NCBI GenBank assembly: GCA_003138355.1
Contig: PLFX01000016.1
Coordinates: 123,251-187,250 of the forward strand
Length of the DNA stretch: 64,000 nt
Direction: 5' to 3'
Origin: Solirubrobacterales bacterium
GTDB lineage: Bacteria > Actinomycetota > Thermoleophilia > Solirubrobacterales > Solirubrobacteraceae
Of the stretch, positions 38,351-49,230 are shown piece after piece. The notes under the pieces are model-generated. The model did not search any database. It saw nothing but the letters and a program-made list of their open reading frames with translations, and was not told where the DNA came from. Made by a program: the position numbers and the translations under genes. Positions within the stretch are counted from its first letter, which is position 1. Each line of letters begins with the position of its first letter.

Positions 38351-39879
38351 CCGTTCCTCGCGACGTTCGGCGGGAGCTTGAAACGAATCGTCTCCGTCGC
38401 GACGGTGCGCTGCGCGCACGTGACGGGTCCGAGCCCGGCGAGCGCGCCGACGACGCCCTCGACGAGCTCCTCGGGCGCGGAGGCACCCGCGGTCAGGCCA
38501 ATCCGGCGCGTGCCGGCGAGCAGCGCCGGACGGATGTCCTCCGCGTGCTCGACGAGCGCGGCCGGACAACCAGCGCGCTCGGCGACCTCGACGAGGCGCT
38601 GCGAGTTAGAGGAGTTCTGCGAGCCCACGACGAGAACGATGTCACACTCGCCCGCCAGGGCTCGGACGGCGTCCTGGCGGTTCTGTGTCGCATAGCAGAT
38701 GTCGTCGGATGCGGGGCCTGCCAGCAGCGGAAAGCGCTCGCGCAGGCGTTCGACGACGCGGTTGGTCTCATCCACGGCCAGCGTCGTCTGCGTGAGGTAG
38801 GCAACGCGCGTTGGGTCGTCGACCTCGACGTTGACGACCTCCTCCGCCGACGCGATCACCTGGACGCGCTCGGGTGCCTCGCCGAGAGTCCCATCGACCT
38901 CCTCGTGGCCCTCGTGCCCGATCAGGACGATGTCGAAGCCCTCGCGGGCAAAGCGCCGCGTCTCCGCATGGACCTTTGCCACGAGCGGACAGGTCGCGTC
39001 GATCACGTCCAGTCCGCGCTCGCCGGCCTCAGCGCGGACAGCCGGTGAGACGCCGTGGGCGGAGAAGATCACGGTCGCGCCGTGCGGAACCTCGTCGAGC
39101 TCCTCGACGAACACCGCGCCGAGCGCCTCGAGCTCGCGCACGACGTGCACGTTGTGCACGATCTGCTTTCGCACATAGATCGGAGCGCCACGCTCTGCGA
39201 GCGCGCCGCGGACGATGTCGACGGCGCGCACGACGCCCGCGCAGGATGCGCGCGGCGCGCCGAGGACCACGTCGCGCTCGCCGAGCAGCTCGGCCCACTC
39301 CTCGAGCAGGCCGGCGGCGCGGCGCAGCGAGCGGTAGGCGGCGAGCGCTCCCGAGGCCGCGCGGATCGGGCGGTACAACTCGTGGCTCGTGCTGTCGGAC
39401 ACGACGCGCAGGGTCACGAGCGGGCACGCCGTGGCCCGGCCCGCGATCCACGAGGACTCCATGTCGACCGCGATCGCGCCGCGTTGCGCGAGCTCGCGCC
39501 GCGCCGCGCCGTGAACGATCCGCGGCGAGCAGTGAATCGGACCGGTATGAACGCGCAGGCCACCGCGGCGCAGGATGCCGGCAAGGATCGCCGGATTGGC
39601 GCACTCGACCGTGTCGTCCGCGCTGCGCAGCTCGCTCGCGAGCACCACGTCGCCCGGCTCGAGCGAGTCGTCCAGCGCGCCCGCAAAGCCCGCGATCACG
39701 ACCGCGCTGGCGGAGTCCTGGGCGAGCCACGCGGAGCGCTCGGCGTTGCGCGGTCCGACGCCGAACTGCTCGACGCGCGCCCATGGCGCGCCGGAGCGCA
39801 CTGCGCGCGCTTCGACCCCCATCGGCGTCAGCACAACGAGGCTGCGTGTGCGCGGGGCGGTCTCGAGCAATGCGCTCAT
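38347..39879 (-). CDS. Fusion of HpnG-like nucleoside phosphorylase (N-term) and IspH/LytB HMBPP reductase (C-term)
   Basis: N-term 'LVVLTPMGVEARAVR...VVIAGFAGALDDSLEPGDVVLASELR...AVDMESSWIAG'; C-term 'VVLGAPRASCAGVVRAVDIVRGAL...IVHNVHVVRELEALGAVFVEELDEVPHGATVIFSAHGVSP...IDATCPLVAKVH'. Confidence 0.92.
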   Translation of the reverse strand: MSALLETAPRTRSLVVLTPMGVEARAVRSGAPWARVEQFGVGPRNAERSAWLAQDSASAVVIAGFAGALDDSLEPGDVVLASELRSADDTVECANPAILAGILRRGGLRVHTGPIHCSPRIVHGAARRELAQRGAIAVDMESSWIAGRATACPLVTLRVVSDSTSHELYRPIRAASGALAAYRSLRRAAGLLEEWAELLGERDVVLGAPRASCAGVVRAVDIVRGALAERGAPIYVRKQIVHNVHVVRELEALGAVFVEELDEVPHGATVIFSAHGVSPAVRAEAGERGLDVIDATCPLVAKVHAETRRFAREGFDIVLIGHEGHEEVDGTLGEAPERVQVIASAEEVVNVEVDDPTRVAYLTQTTLAVDETNRVVERLRERFPLLAGPASDDICYATQNRQDAVRALAGECDIVLVVGSQNSSNSQRLVEVAERAGCPAALVEHAEDIRPALLAGTRRIGLTAGASAPEELVEGVVGALAGLGPVTCAQRTVATETIRFKLPPNVARNG

Positions 39880-41795
39880 CGCGTGTAGCGCCCCAGCGCC
39901 ATGATCGGAAACACGAGCCTGTAGAGGTGGTAGTTGATGTAGAAGTCAGACGGGAAGCCGGTGCCTGTGAAGTAGGGCTCATCCCAGGTCCCGTCGGGCC
40001 GTTGCGTGTCGGCGAGATAGAGCAGCCCGCGGCGAACCGCGTCGGAGTGCTCGCCCGCTGCGTGCAGGGCGATCAGCGCCCAGGCGGTCTGCGAAGCGGT
40101 GCTCGCGCCGCGACCCGCCCATTCGTGGTCGAAGTAGGAGCGGATGTCCTCACCCCAGCCGCCGTCGGCGTTCTGGTGCTCCTCGAGCCAGCGAACGGCG
40201 CGGCGGATGCGCAGATCGCGCGGCGAGACGCCGGCCGCGACCAGCGCCGGGACGACGGCCCCGGTCCCGTAGACGTAGTTGACGCCCCAGCGCCCGAACC
40301 AGGACCCGTCCGGTTCCTGGTTGTCGCTCAGCCAGCCGAGCGCGCTCTGCGCATATTCGCTGTCGGTCTCGCCGTAGGCCGCCAACATCTCGAGCACGTG
40401 TGCGGTTACATCGGCGCTCGGCGGGTCGATGACTTCGCCGAAGTCGCAGAACGGGAGCTCCCGGATCACGGGCCTCGTGTTGTCGGCGTCGAACGCACCC
40501 CAGCCGCCGTCGCTCGAGCGCATCCCCTTCGTCCAGCGGACTCCGAGCTCGATCGCGCGGTCGAGCCGCGCGCGATCGGGATGGTCGGCGCGTAGCAGCG
40601 CGAGCACTACCTCCGCCGTGTCGTCGATATCCGGATAGTTGTCGTTGGCGAACTCGAAGGCCCAGCCGCCGGGGGCAAGCCCCGGGCGCCGCACCGACCA
40701 GTCGCCTTTGACCAGAACCTGCTCGTCAAGTAGCCACTCGGTGGCCTCGACGATCGCCGGGTCATCAAGCGGGGCGCCGGCGTCAGCGAGCGCAATCAGC
40801 GCGAGCGCCGTATCCCAGACGGGCGACTGGCAGGCCTCCAAGCGTCGCCCATCGCGGTCGCGGATCGTGAAACGCTCGAGCCCTGCGAGACCGGCGTGTA
40901 TCACCGGGTGCTCGAGCGGGTAGCCGCGCAGGTGCAGCGCGATCAGCGAATAGACCCACGGCGGCTGGATTCCCCCCCACGATCCGTCGGCTTCCTGGCG
41001 CGAGACGATGAACCGCTCCGCGCGGCGCGCGGCGTACTCGCGCAGCACCCGCACGGGACGGCGCTCGTAGACGTGCAGCAGGCGGTCTGTCCAGAGGAGC
41101 AAGCGCGCGCGCCAGGTCGTCGCGTGTGGCGGCTGCCACGGCTGGGGCCCGTGCAGCTCCGGGGTCGCGAAGCCAAGCGACCGGACGGGGCGCTGCGCCG
41201 AGACGAGCGTCAAGGCGACGACCGTCTGGCGCGCCCAGCAGGCGAAGTCGTAGATGTTCAGCGGAATCCACGGCGGCAGCAGCATCAGCTCGGGCGGCAC
41301 CACCGGGATCTGCTCCCATGACCAGAGCCCGAAGAGCGCGAGCCAGACGTGGGTGAAGACGCGCGCACGCTCGAGCCCGCCCGCAGCGCGGATCCGCTCG
41401 GCGGCCGCGCGCATGTGGTCGGCGCCGGGTGGGTCGCCGCCGAGGCGCAGCGCGAGATAGGCCTCGATCGTCGTCGAGAGATCGCCGGGGCCGCCGTAGA
41501 ACTTCGCCCACTGCCCGTCCGCCAGCTGCTGGCTACGGATCCATTCGCACGCCTCGCGCGTGACCGCGTCGGTGCGGATGCCGAGGAACTCGCGCAGCAG
41601 CAGGTCCTCGGCGTCCATCGTCACGTTCGTCTGGAGCTCGCCCTTCCACCAGCCATCGGCGTGCTGTAGCCCGCGCAGCTGCTCGACGGCACGACGGAGC
41701 GCCCGGGCGGGCGTCCCGACCGGGACCGCGGGCGCATCGCGAAGGACCGTTACCGAGTCGGCGGGCGCCTCGCCGACCTGCACTGCAGCGCACAT
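39876..41795 (-). CDS. shc: Squalene-hopene cyclase
   Basis: QW-type repeats 'LQHADGWWKGE', 'DGGWGAFDADNTRPVIRELPFCDFGEVIDPPSADVTAHVLE', 'QRPDGTWDEPYFTGTGFPSDFYINYHLYR'. Confidence 0.95.
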   Translation of the reverse strand: MCAAVQVGEAPADSVTVLRDAPAVPVGTPARALRRAVEQLRGLQHADGWWKGELQTNVTMDAEDLLLREFLGIRTDAVTREACEWIRSQQLADGQWAKFYGGPGDLSTTIEAYLALRLGGDPPGADHMRAAAERIRAAGGLERARVFTHVWLALFGLWSWEQIPVVPPELMLLPPWIPLNIYDFACWARQTVVALTLVSAQRPVRSLGFATPELHGPQPWQPPHATTWRARLLLWTDRLLHVYERRPVRVLREYAARRAERFIVSRQEADGSWGGIQPPWVYSLIALHLRGYPLEHPVIHAGLAGLERFTIRDRDGRRLEACQSPVWDTALALIALADAGAPLDDPAIVEATEWLLDEQVLVKGDWSVRRPGLAPGGWAFEFANDNYPDIDDTAEVVLALLRADHPDRARLDRAIELGVRWTKGMRSSDGGWGAFDADNTRPVIRELPFCDFGEVIDPPSADVTAHVLEMLAAYGETDSEYAQSALGWLSDNQEPDGSWFGRWGVNYVYGTGAVVPALVAAGVSPRDLRIRRAVRWLEEHQNADGGWGEDIRSYFDHEWAGRGASTASQTAWALIALHAAGEHSDAVRRGLLYLADTQRPDGTWDEPYFTGTGFPSDFYINYHLYRLVFPIMALGRYTR

Positions 41796-41832
41796 GCCCC
41801 ACCCGTATATCCGATCGAAGATGAGAGGAGCC

Positions 41833-42285
41833 TTAGAGCCCCTCGCGCGCCTCGAGCGTGCCGAGGTGGGCGATGCTCTCGAGGTCGGCCTGCTTGTCGC
41901 TTGGCGGCGTGGAGAACCAGGCGTCGAGGATCTCCGCAAGTTCTGCGTCGGCGGTCGAGCGCAGGCTGAGCGCAAGAACGTTTGCGTCGTTCCAGCGGCG
42001 CGCTCCGGCCGCGGCGACGGCGTCATGACAAAGCGCCGCGCGGACGCCGGGAATCTTGTTCGCCGCGATCGCGGCGCCGGTGCCGGTCCAGCAGCAGACG
42101 ATCGCCTGATCGGCTGCACCACCGACGACCTCACGAGCGGCGGCGGCAGAGCTCAGCGCCCAGTCGGGCTGCTCGCCGTCGGTGAGCGCGCCGTGAAGCA
42201 ACAGTTCGTGGCCCCGCTCCCCCAGTTCCACCGGGAGGATCACGGCAATCCCGGTCAGCTCATCCGCGGCCACGGCAATCCGCAC
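41833..42285 (-). CDS. RpiB/LacA/LacB-family sugar-phosphate isomerase, divergent
   Basis: 'AIVCCWTGTGAAIAANKIPGVRAALCHDAVAAAGARRWNDANVLALS'. Confidence 0.85.
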   Translation of the reverse strand: MRIAVAADELTGIAVILPVELGERGHELLLHGALTDGEQPDWALSSAAAAREVVGGAADQAIVCCWTGTGAAIAANKIPGVRAALCHDAVAAAGARRWNDANVLALSLRSTADAELAEILDAWFSTPPSDKQADLESIAHLGTLEAREGL

Positions 42286-42357
42286 CCGTCGAGTATGGCG
42301 CATCGCGCATTTGGCCCTGGCGCGTTTCGCCGCGAGTGACCCGAAGCTCAAGGGCTC

Positions 42358-42627
42358 ATGATAATCTTCATGCGCATGAGGCAGCGCATGAAGATCTCGA
42401 AGGGCGGCCAAATCTCGATCCCTGCCCCGATCCGCCACCGCTGGGGCACCTCGACGCTGATGCTCGAAGACCGCGGCGACAGCCTCGTGCTCAAGCCTGC
42501 GCCCGACGATCCGATCGCCGCCGCGGCGGGCGCGCTCGCCGAGTACGGCCCGATCGACATCGCCGAGCTTCGCGCGCAGGCGCGCGAGGACGAGCGGATC
42601 GCGGAGCAGCGCCGCTTCAGCTCGTGA
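42358..42627 (+). CDS. AbrB/MazE-family antitoxin
   Basis: 'MKISKGGQISIPAPIRHRWGTSTLMLEDRGDSLVLKPAP'. Confidence 0.85.
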   Translation: MIIFMRMRQRMKISKGGQISIPAPIRHRWGTSTLMLEDRGDSLVLKPAPDDPIAAAAGALAEYGPIDIAELRAQAREDERIAEQRRFSS

Positions 42628-43040
42628 CCCTGCTGGACGCTTACGCGCTCATCGCGTTCCTGACCGGCGGACCAGCGCTCGAGACCGTCGAGAGGCTTCT
42701 GCGCGAAGGTGGGGCTGCGCTCAGCGCCGTCAACCTCGTCGAGACCTGCGATGTCGCGGCGCGCCGCCACGGGATTCCCACGCAACGCGTGCTCGAGATG
42801 CTCGAGCCGCTCCTCGGCGGCGTCCTGCAGGTGATCCCGCTCGAGCTCCACACAGCGGAGCGTGCCGGCGCGCTGCGGGCGCGTCACTACGACCGTATGA
42901 CTTGCGCGATCTCCCTCGCCGACGCCGTCCTGCTTGCGAGCGCGCGCGACGCCGACAGGATCGCTACCTCCGACCCGGCCGTCTTGAGCGTCGCGGCGAC
43001 GCTCGGAATCGCGAGCTTGGCCCTCCCGCCGACGCGGTAG
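42624..43040 (+). CDS. PIN-domain toxin (VapC-like)
   Basis: 'VTLLDAYALIAFLTGGPA...SAVNLVETCDVAARR...SLADAVLLASARDADRIATSDPAV'; GTGA overlap. Confidence 0.85.
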   Translation: MTLLDAYALIAFLTGGPALETVERLLREGGAALSAVNLVETCDVAARRHGIPTQRVLEMLEPLLGGVLQVIPLELHTAERAGALRARHYDRMTCAISLADAVLLASARDADRIATSDPAVLSVAATLGIASLALPPTR

Positions 43041-43043
43041 CCC

Positions 43044-43589
43044 TCAGAACGCCGCCGCCGCATCCACCAGCCAGCGGTGCAGGCGCGTCTCCCCCGTGAG
43101 CTCCGGGTGGAACGCGACCGCAACGATCCGGCCCGAGCGGACAGCGATGACGTGCCCGTCGAGCTCGCCGAGCGACTCGACCGTGGGTCCGTGGTCCGCG
43201 ACCCAGGGGGCGCGGATGAAGACCGCGTGCATTGGCTCGCCGAAGCCCTCGAGGGTCACGTCAGACTCGAAGCTGCGGATCTGGCGGCCGAAGGCGTTGC
43301 GCTGCGTGCGGATATCGAGCACGCCGAGGTGGTCGCGGTCGAGCAGGATCATGCCGGCACAGGTCGCGAGCATCGGCAGCCCATCTGCGGCCGCCGCGGG
43401 AAGCGCTCGGTCGAGCCCCTCCCGAGCCGCCCCCAAGGCCATCGTCGTGGACTCTCCGCCCGGGAGCACCAATCCGCTGAGGCCCGCGAGGTCGGCCGGG
43501 GTGCGAACCTCGCGCGAGTCTGCGCCGAGACCGTCAAGCAGCCGGCGGTGCGCTTCGAAGTCGCCCTGGAGGGCGAGTACCCCTACCAA
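43044..43589 (-). CDS. pdxT: Pyridoxal 5'-phosphate synthase glutaminase subunit PdxT
   Basis: '[17 protein letters not shown]', '[11 protein letters not shown]', '[13 protein letters not shown]', '[19 protein letters not shown]'; TTG start assumed. Confidence 0.93.
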   Translation of the reverse strand: MVGVLALQGDFEAHRRLLDGLGADSREVRTPADLAGLSGLVLPGGESTTMALGAAREGLDRALPAAAADGLPMLATCAGMILLDRDHLGVLDIRTQRNAFGRQIRSFESDVTLEGFGEPMHAVFIRAPWVADHGPTVESLGELDGHVIAVRSGRIVAVAFHPELTGETRLHRWLVDAAAAF

Positions 43590-44467
43590 CCGCGCGGCGC
43601 GAGCAGCTGCTCTTCGGGGAGCTTGCGCGACTCGAGACTCGCCATCGCACCGCCAAGGCCCTCGGATGCAGACGCAACGCGCTCGGGGTCGGCAAAGTGG
43701 GTCGTCGCCTCGACGATCGCGCGCGCGCGGCGCGCTGGATCCTCTGACTTGAAGATCCCGGAGCCGACGAAGACGCCCTCGGCGCCAAGCTGCATTACGA
43801 GCGAGGCGTCGGCTGGCGTGGCGATGCCGCCCGCGCAGAACATCACAACCGGTAGGCGCCCGGCGCGAGCAGTCTCCTGGACGAGATCGAGCGGCGCCTG
43901 CAGCCTTTTCGCAGCCGCTGGGAGCTCCGTCGGATCGAGCGTCGCGAGGCGGCGGATCTCGCCGGTGATCTCGCGCAGATGGCGAACCGCCTCGACGATG
44001 TCGCCGGTTCCCGCCTCGCCCTTCGAGCGGATCATCGCGGCGCCCTCGCCGATCCGCCGGAGCGCCTCGCCGAGGTTCGTCGCGCCACACACGAACGGGA
44101 CCTTGAACGCCCACTTGTCGATGTGGTTCGCCTCGTCAGCGGGTGTCAGCACCTCGGACTCGTCGATGTAGTCGACCTCGAGCGCCTCGAGCACTTGGGC
44201 CTCGGCGAAGTGCCCGATCCTCGCCTTCGCCATGACCGGGATCGTGACCGCCTCCTGGATGCCCCGGATCATCGTCGGGTCGGACATGCGCGCGACGCCA
44301 CCGTCGCGGCGGATGTCCGCCGGCACGCGCTCGAGCGCCATCACCGCGCAGGCGCCGGCATCCTCGGCGACCTTCGCCTGCTCGGGCGTGACGACATCCA
44401 TGATCACGCCGCCCTTGAGCATCTCGGCGAGCCCGGCTTTGACACGGAATGTCGCTTCATCGTGCAT
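43583..44467 (-). CDS. pdxS: Pyridoxal 5'-phosphate synthase lyase subunit PdxS
   Basis: '[58 protein letters not shown]'. Confidence 0.97.
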   Translation of the reverse strand: MHDEATFRVKAGLAEMLKGGVIMDVVTPEQAKVAEDAGACAVMALERVPADIRRDGGVARMSDPTMIRGIQEAVTIPVMAKARIGHFAEAQVLEALEVDYIDESEVLTPADEANHIDKWAFKVPFVCGATNLGEALRRIGEGAAMIRSKGEAGTGDIVEAVRHLREITGEIRRLATLDPTELPAAAKRLQAPLDLVQETARAGRLPVVMFCAGGIATPADASLVMQLGAEGVFVGSGIFKSEDPARRARAIVEATTHFADPERVASASEGLGGAMASLESRKLPEEQLLAPRGW

Positions 44468-44603
44468 GCAGAGAGATTCTAGGGGCTCGAGGGTCCGAGC
44501 CCGCGCGGCGGCCTGAGCCGCTGGACGGGCCCGACACCCGCTCATTGCCCGCGCAAGGTGTGCAGCTACGGCGCGCCGCGGCCGATACACGATCAGGGGC
44601 AAG

Positions 44604-46838
44604 ATGACATTCGACTTCGACGCTCTCTACGACCGTGCCACCCGCGCGGCGACGCCAGCGGAACGTGACGCCTGTCAGGATGAGATCGACCGGGCGCTTG
44701 CGGGCACTGCGGATGCTGCCGACCGTGGGCGGCTCCTCATGTGCCGGGCGCGCCTGCGCTCGAACCAGTGGCGCACGACGGACGTCGTTGCCGACGCCCA
44801 GAGTGCGTTCAAGCTCTTCGAGCGGGCCGGCGAGGAGGAGCTCGCCGTCGAGGCGGCGAGCCTCGCGTCGGCGCACGCGTCCCGCCTGGGCGAGCTGTCG
44901 CTCGCCTCGGAGCTCGCGACGAAGTGCATTCTCGCGCTCGACTGGCTGCCCATGGGCAGGCCGCGGCTCGAGATCACCAACCGGCTTGGGATCTACTGCT
45001 ACTCGTGCCTCGACTACGAGCGCGCCGGGGAGCTGTACACAGCCGCGCTCGCGATGGCCGAGGAGCTTGGCGATACCGAGCGGACCTGGCGCCAGCTGTT
45101 CAACGTCGCCGACGCGCTCCTGCTCGCTGCGCGCCACCGCCGTCGTCTCGGGCTCGATGGCGAGATGGCGCTGCTCGACCGCGCGGAGGCGTTGGTACGC
45201 CGGCTTCTCGCGGAGGCGCCGCTCGAGGTGCACCGGCGCTTTGCCACCCACCGTGTGCTGGCCGAGGTGCTTTGCGAGCTCGGCCGCGTCGACGAGGCGC
45301 TCAGCGCACTCGACGCTTCGCGCGGTCCGCTCGAGGATGTCGCACAGACGGCCCAGCGCGCGGCGCTCGGGTGGGTCACGGCGCGGTGCCTGCGCGCCTC
45401 CGGGCGGGCCACCGAGGCAATCGAAGCCGCGGCGACCGCGGTCGCGATCGCCGAACAGAGCGACGACGATCACGAGCTGATGCTTGCGCTTGAGGAGCTC
45501 GCCGCAAGCCAGGAGGCGGCCGGCGACGCATCTGGGGCGCTCGCGACCGCGCGCGAGGTGAACTCGCGAATGTGGGCGATCCATCAGCGCCAGACGACCC
45601 AGCTCGTCGAGGAGGCGTTCGCTCGCGCCGACCTGGAGCGCGAGCGCCGCGCGCTCGAATCCGAGGCGGCTGACGCGCACCGGGCGACCAGCGAGAAGTC
45701 CGCATTCCTCGCCAACATGAGCCACGAGATTCGCACGCCGATGAACGGCGTCCTCGGCATCGCCGAGATCCTGCTCGATACAGAGCTCAACGACGGCCAG
45801 CAAGAGCTCGTCCGCCAGCTCAGCGGCTCCGGTGAGCACCTCATGAGCGTCATCAACGACATCCTCGACCTCTCGAAGATCGAGGCCGGGCGGATGGAGC
45901 TCGACTTCACCGACTTCGACCTGCGCGACAACATCGAGCAGACCTGCGCCGCTGCGCGCGTCCAGGCCGAAGCGAAGGGCCTCGCGCTCGACGTGCACTT
46001 CGGCGAGCTGGTGCCGCGGCGGGTCTCCGGAGACGATCGCCGCATGCGCCAGGTCCTGACGAACCTCCTGGGCAACGCGATCAAGTTCACCGCTAAGGGA
46101 GCTGTCGGCGTCGAGGTCACCGTCGAGCTGCTCGAACTGCGGCGGGCACACGTCACGATCGCGGTCGCGGATACCGGGATCGGTATCGAGCCGCCGGCAC
46201 TCGAGCGCATGTTCGAGCCGTTCACCCAGGCGGGCGCCTCGACCGCTCGCAACTACGGCGGCACCGGCCTCGGCCTGACCATCGCGCGTCAACTGGCAGA
46301 GCTGATGGGTGGCACGATCCGCGCAACCAGCGATCCGGGCCACGGGAGCACCTTCGTCTTCGAGCTCGAGCTCGCGGTCGCGCGCGACTCGGGGCTTACT
46401 GCGGTGCGCAGCGAACCCGCGGAGACTGCGCACCCGCACTGGTCGCGGCCACCGCTCGTGCTTGTAGCCGAGGACAATCCGGTGAACCAGCTCGTCGTTT
46501 CTCGCGCGCTCGAGCGCGCGGGCTGCCAGGCCGAGATCGTCGGCGACGGCGAGCAGGCGCTCCAGGCGCTCGCGGAGCGCCGCTATGACGCAGTCCTGAT
46601 GGACTGCCAGATGCCGGTGCTTGACGGCTATGAGGCTACGCGCGAGCTACGCCGCCGCGAGAACAGCTCTGAGCACACGCCGGTGATCGCGATGACCGCG
46701 CACGCGATGAAGGGCGCGATCGATGATTGCCTGGAGGCCGGAATGGACGACTACCTGTCCAAGCCGCTGCGACGCGAACAGCTCAACCAGGCGCTCGCGC
46801 GCTGGATCCCCTCACAGACTGGCAGCGCAGCAGCGTGA
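44604..46838 (+). CDS. Hybrid sensor histidine kinase, TPR-like N-terminus, HisKA/HATPase/REC
   Basis: '[39 protein letters not shown]', '[19 protein letters not shown]', '[22 protein letters not shown]'. Confidence 0.92.
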   Translation: MTFDFDALYDRATRAATPAERDACQDEIDRALAGTADAADRGRLLMCRARLRSNQWRTTDVVADAQSAFKLFERAGEEELAVEAASLASAHASRLGELSLASELATKCILALDWLPMGRPRLEITNRLGIYCYSCLDYERAGELYTAALAMAEELGDTERTWRQLFNVADALLLAARHRRRLGLDGEMALLDRAEALVRRLLAEAPLEVHRRFATHRVLAEVLCELGRVDEALSALDASRGPLEDVAQTAQRAALGWVTARCLRASGRATEAIEAAATAVAIAEQSDDDHELMLALEELAASQEAAGDASGALATAREVNSRMWAIHQRQTTQLVEEAFARADLERERRALESEAADAHRATSEKSAFLANMSHEIRTPMNGVLGIAEILLDTELNDGQQELVRQLSGSGEHLMSVINDILDLSKIEAGRMELDFTDFDLRDNIEQTCAAARVQAEAKGLALDVHFGELVPRRVSGDDRRMRQVLTNLLGNAIKFTAKGAVGVEVTVELLELRRAHVTIAVADTGIGIEPPALERMFEPFTQAGASTARNYGGTGLGLTIARQLAELMGGTIRATSDPGHGSTFVFELELAVARDSGLTAVRSEPAETAHPHWSRPPLVLVAEDNPVNQLVVSRALERAGCQAEIVGDGEQALQALAERRYDAVLMDCQMPVLDGYEATRELRRRENSSEHTPVIAMTAHAMKGAIDDCLEAGMDDYLSKPLRREQLNQALARWIPSQTGSAAA

Positions 46839-46915
46839 TTATCGGCGAGCGTGGCGAGCGCTCGCATAGGTGAAGCCAGCGCGAATCGCTGTCGATATTC
46901 CCAAGAGACTCCCGG

Positions 46916-49153
46916 ATGGCGATCGATCTAGACACGCTCTACGAGCGCGCGAGCCGCGCCGCGACGCCCGGCGAGCGCGAAGCCTGCGATCGCGAGATCG
47001 ATGACGCGCTCGCGGCGAGCGCCGATCCGGTCGAGCAGGGGCGGCTGCTGATGTGCCGGGCCCGCTTGCGCTCGAACCAGTGGCGCACGGCGGAGGTCGT
47101 GGCAGCAGCGGAGAGCGCGATCGTGCTGTTCGAGAGCTGCGGCGAGGACGAGCTGGCGGTTGATGCGGCGAGCTTTGCGATGGCGCACGCCTCGCGACTC
47201 GGGGAGCTCTCGCTCGCCTCAACTCTCGCAACGAGATGCATCCTCGCACTGGACTCCCTGCCGGTCGGAGGGCTGCGAGTCGAGATCCTCAACCGGCTCG
47301 GTATCTACTGTTACTCCTGCCTCGATTATGGCCGCGCGGTCGATCTGTACGAGGCCGGTCTGGCGGTCTCCGAGGAGCTCGGCGACGACGACCGCACCTG
47401 GCGCCAGCTGTTCAACATCGCCGACTCACTCCTGCTCGCAACGCATCGGCGCCGGTGGGTGGGCCTTGACCCTGACCGGGCGGTGCTCGAACGCGCCGAG
47501 ACGGCCGCGCGACGGTTGATTGCGAACGCACCGCCGGAGGTCCACCGCCTGTTCGGCAGTCATCGTCTGCTCGCAGAAGTGCTGTGCGAGCTCGGAGACC
47601 CAGCGCAGGCGCTCGCTGTGCTCGACGACTCTCGAGATCAGTTCGAGACGGCGAACCTCGGAGTCGAGCGCGCGGCACGCGCCTATGTGCAGGCGCGCTG
47701 CTTGCGGGCTCTCGGGCGCCCGCAGGAGGCGGTCGACGCAGCGCGGCTCGCCGTGCAGATCGACGAGCACAGCGGCGACGATCACGAGCTGATGCTCGCG
47801 CTCGAGGAGCTCGGTGCGAGCGAGGAGGCCGCCGCGGACACCGCCGCAGCGCTCACGACATCGCGCCACGTGAACGCGCGAATGTGGACGATCCACCAGC
47901 GCCAGACGATGCAGCTCGTCGAGGAGGCTTTCGCCCGCGCCGACCTCGAACGCGGCCGCCGTGCGCTCGAATCGGAGGCGGCGGCCGCGCAGCGCGCGAC
48001 AAGCGAGAAGTCGGCATTCCTGGCGAACATGAGCCACGAGATCCGCACGCCGATGAACGGCGTGCTCGGCATCACCGAGATCCTGCTCGAGACGGACCTC
48101 GACGAAAAGCAGCGCGAGCTCGTCCACCAGCTCGCCGGCTCCGGCGAGCACCTGATGGGCGTCATCAACGACATCCTCGACCTCTCGAAGATCGAGGCCG
48201 GCCGGATGGAGCTCGCTGTGGGGGAGTTCGACCTGCGCGACACAATCGAGCAATCGTGTGCGGCCGCCCGTGTCGAGGCCGATGCGAAGGGGGTGGCGTT
48301 CGAGCTGTCCTTCGCCGAGTACGTTCCGCAGTGGGTCGCGGGCGACGATCGGCGCGTGCGCCAGGTCCTCCTGAATCTCGTCACGAACGCGATCAAGTTC
48401 ACGGCCGCCGGATTTGTCGCGGTCGACGTCTCAGCCGAGTTGCTGCCAAGCCGCCGGGCTCGCGTAACGATTGCGGTCAGTGACAGCGGGATCGGGATCG
48501 AAGCGCCGGCGCTCGAGCGCATGTTCGAGCCGTTCACCCAGGCGGACGCCTCGACGACCCGCAACTACGGCGGCACGGGGCTTGGCCTGACGATCGCACG
48601 ACAGCTCGCGGCGCTGATGAACGGCTCGATCCGCGCCACGAGCGGGCCGGCGCGTGGCAGCACCTTCTTCTTCGAGCTCGAGCTGGCAGTGCTCCGCGCC
48701 AGCCGCCGCCAGACCATCGATGCCTCGAGCCGGGAGAGCGCGCTGCCGAGCTGGCGCGAGGCCCCGCGCGTGCTCGTGGCCGAGGACAACCCCGTCAACC
48801 AGATCGTGATCGTGCGCGCCCTGGAGCGAGCCGGCTGCATTGCCACGGTCGTCAACGACGGCGAGCAGGCGCTCGAAGCGCTCGCGAAGGAGTGCTACGA
48901 CGTCGTGCTGATGGACTGCCAGATGCCCGGCATGGACGGCTATGAGGCGACCCGCGAGCTACGCCGCCGCGAGGAGCGGGACGGGGCTCACGTGCCCGTC
49001 ATTGCGATGACCGCACACGCGATGGAGGGCGCCGCCGACGAGTGCCGCGCCGCGGGGATGGACGACTACCTGAGCAAGCCGCTGCGGCGCGAGCAGCTGA
49101 ACGACGCGCTGGCGCGCTGGATCCCTGCCGAGAAGCACAGCGCCGCCGCCTGA
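46916..49153 (+). CDS. Hybrid sensor histidine kinase, tandem paralog of the preceding gene
   Basis: Same architecture and extended identity to 44604-46838 from the N-terminus onward. Confidence 0.92.
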   Translation: MAIDLDTLYERASRAATPGEREACDREIDDALAASADPVEQGRLLMCRARLRSNQWRTAEVVAAAESAIVLFESCGEDELAVDAASFAMAHASRLGELSLASTLATRCILALDSLPVGGLRVEILNRLGIYCYSCLDYGRAVDLYEAGLAVSEELGDDDRTWRQLFNIADSLLLATHRRRWVGLDPDRAVLERAETAARRLIANAPPEVHRLFGSHRLLAEVLCELGDPAQALAVLDDSRDQFETANLGVERAARAYVQARCLRALGRPQEAVDAARLAVQIDEHSGDDHELMLALEELGASEEAAADTAAALTTSRHVNARMWTIHQRQTMQLVEEAFARADLERGRRALESEAAAAQRATSEKSAFLANMSHEIRTPMNGVLGITEILLETDLDEKQRELVHQLAGSGEHLMGVINDILDLSKIEAGRMELAVGEFDLRDTIEQSCAAARVEADAKGVAFELSFAEYVPQWVAGDDRRVRQVLLNLVTNAIKFTAAGFVAVDVSAELLPSRRARVTIAVSDSGIGIEAPALERMFEPFTQADASTTRNYGGTGLGLTIARQLAALMNGSIRATSGPARGSTFFFELELAVLRASRRQTIDASSRESALPSWREAPRVLVAEDNPVNQIVIVRALERAGCIATVVNDGEQALEALAKECYDVVLMDCQMPGMDGYEATRELRRREERDGAHVPVIAMTAHAMEGAADECRAAGMDDYLSKPLRREQLNDALARWIPAEKHSAAA

Positions 49154-49230
49154 CCCGCTCGCCCCGCGGCTATGCCGAGCAGATCCGCGGTGTATTTTCC
49201 CTTTGGCGGTACCTGAAGGCAGAATCCGGA

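Noticed and set aside
44457-46439. 660-aa minus-strand ORF opposite the hybrid kinase
   Set aside because: Shadow ORF of a conserved kinase gene; no recognisable domain.
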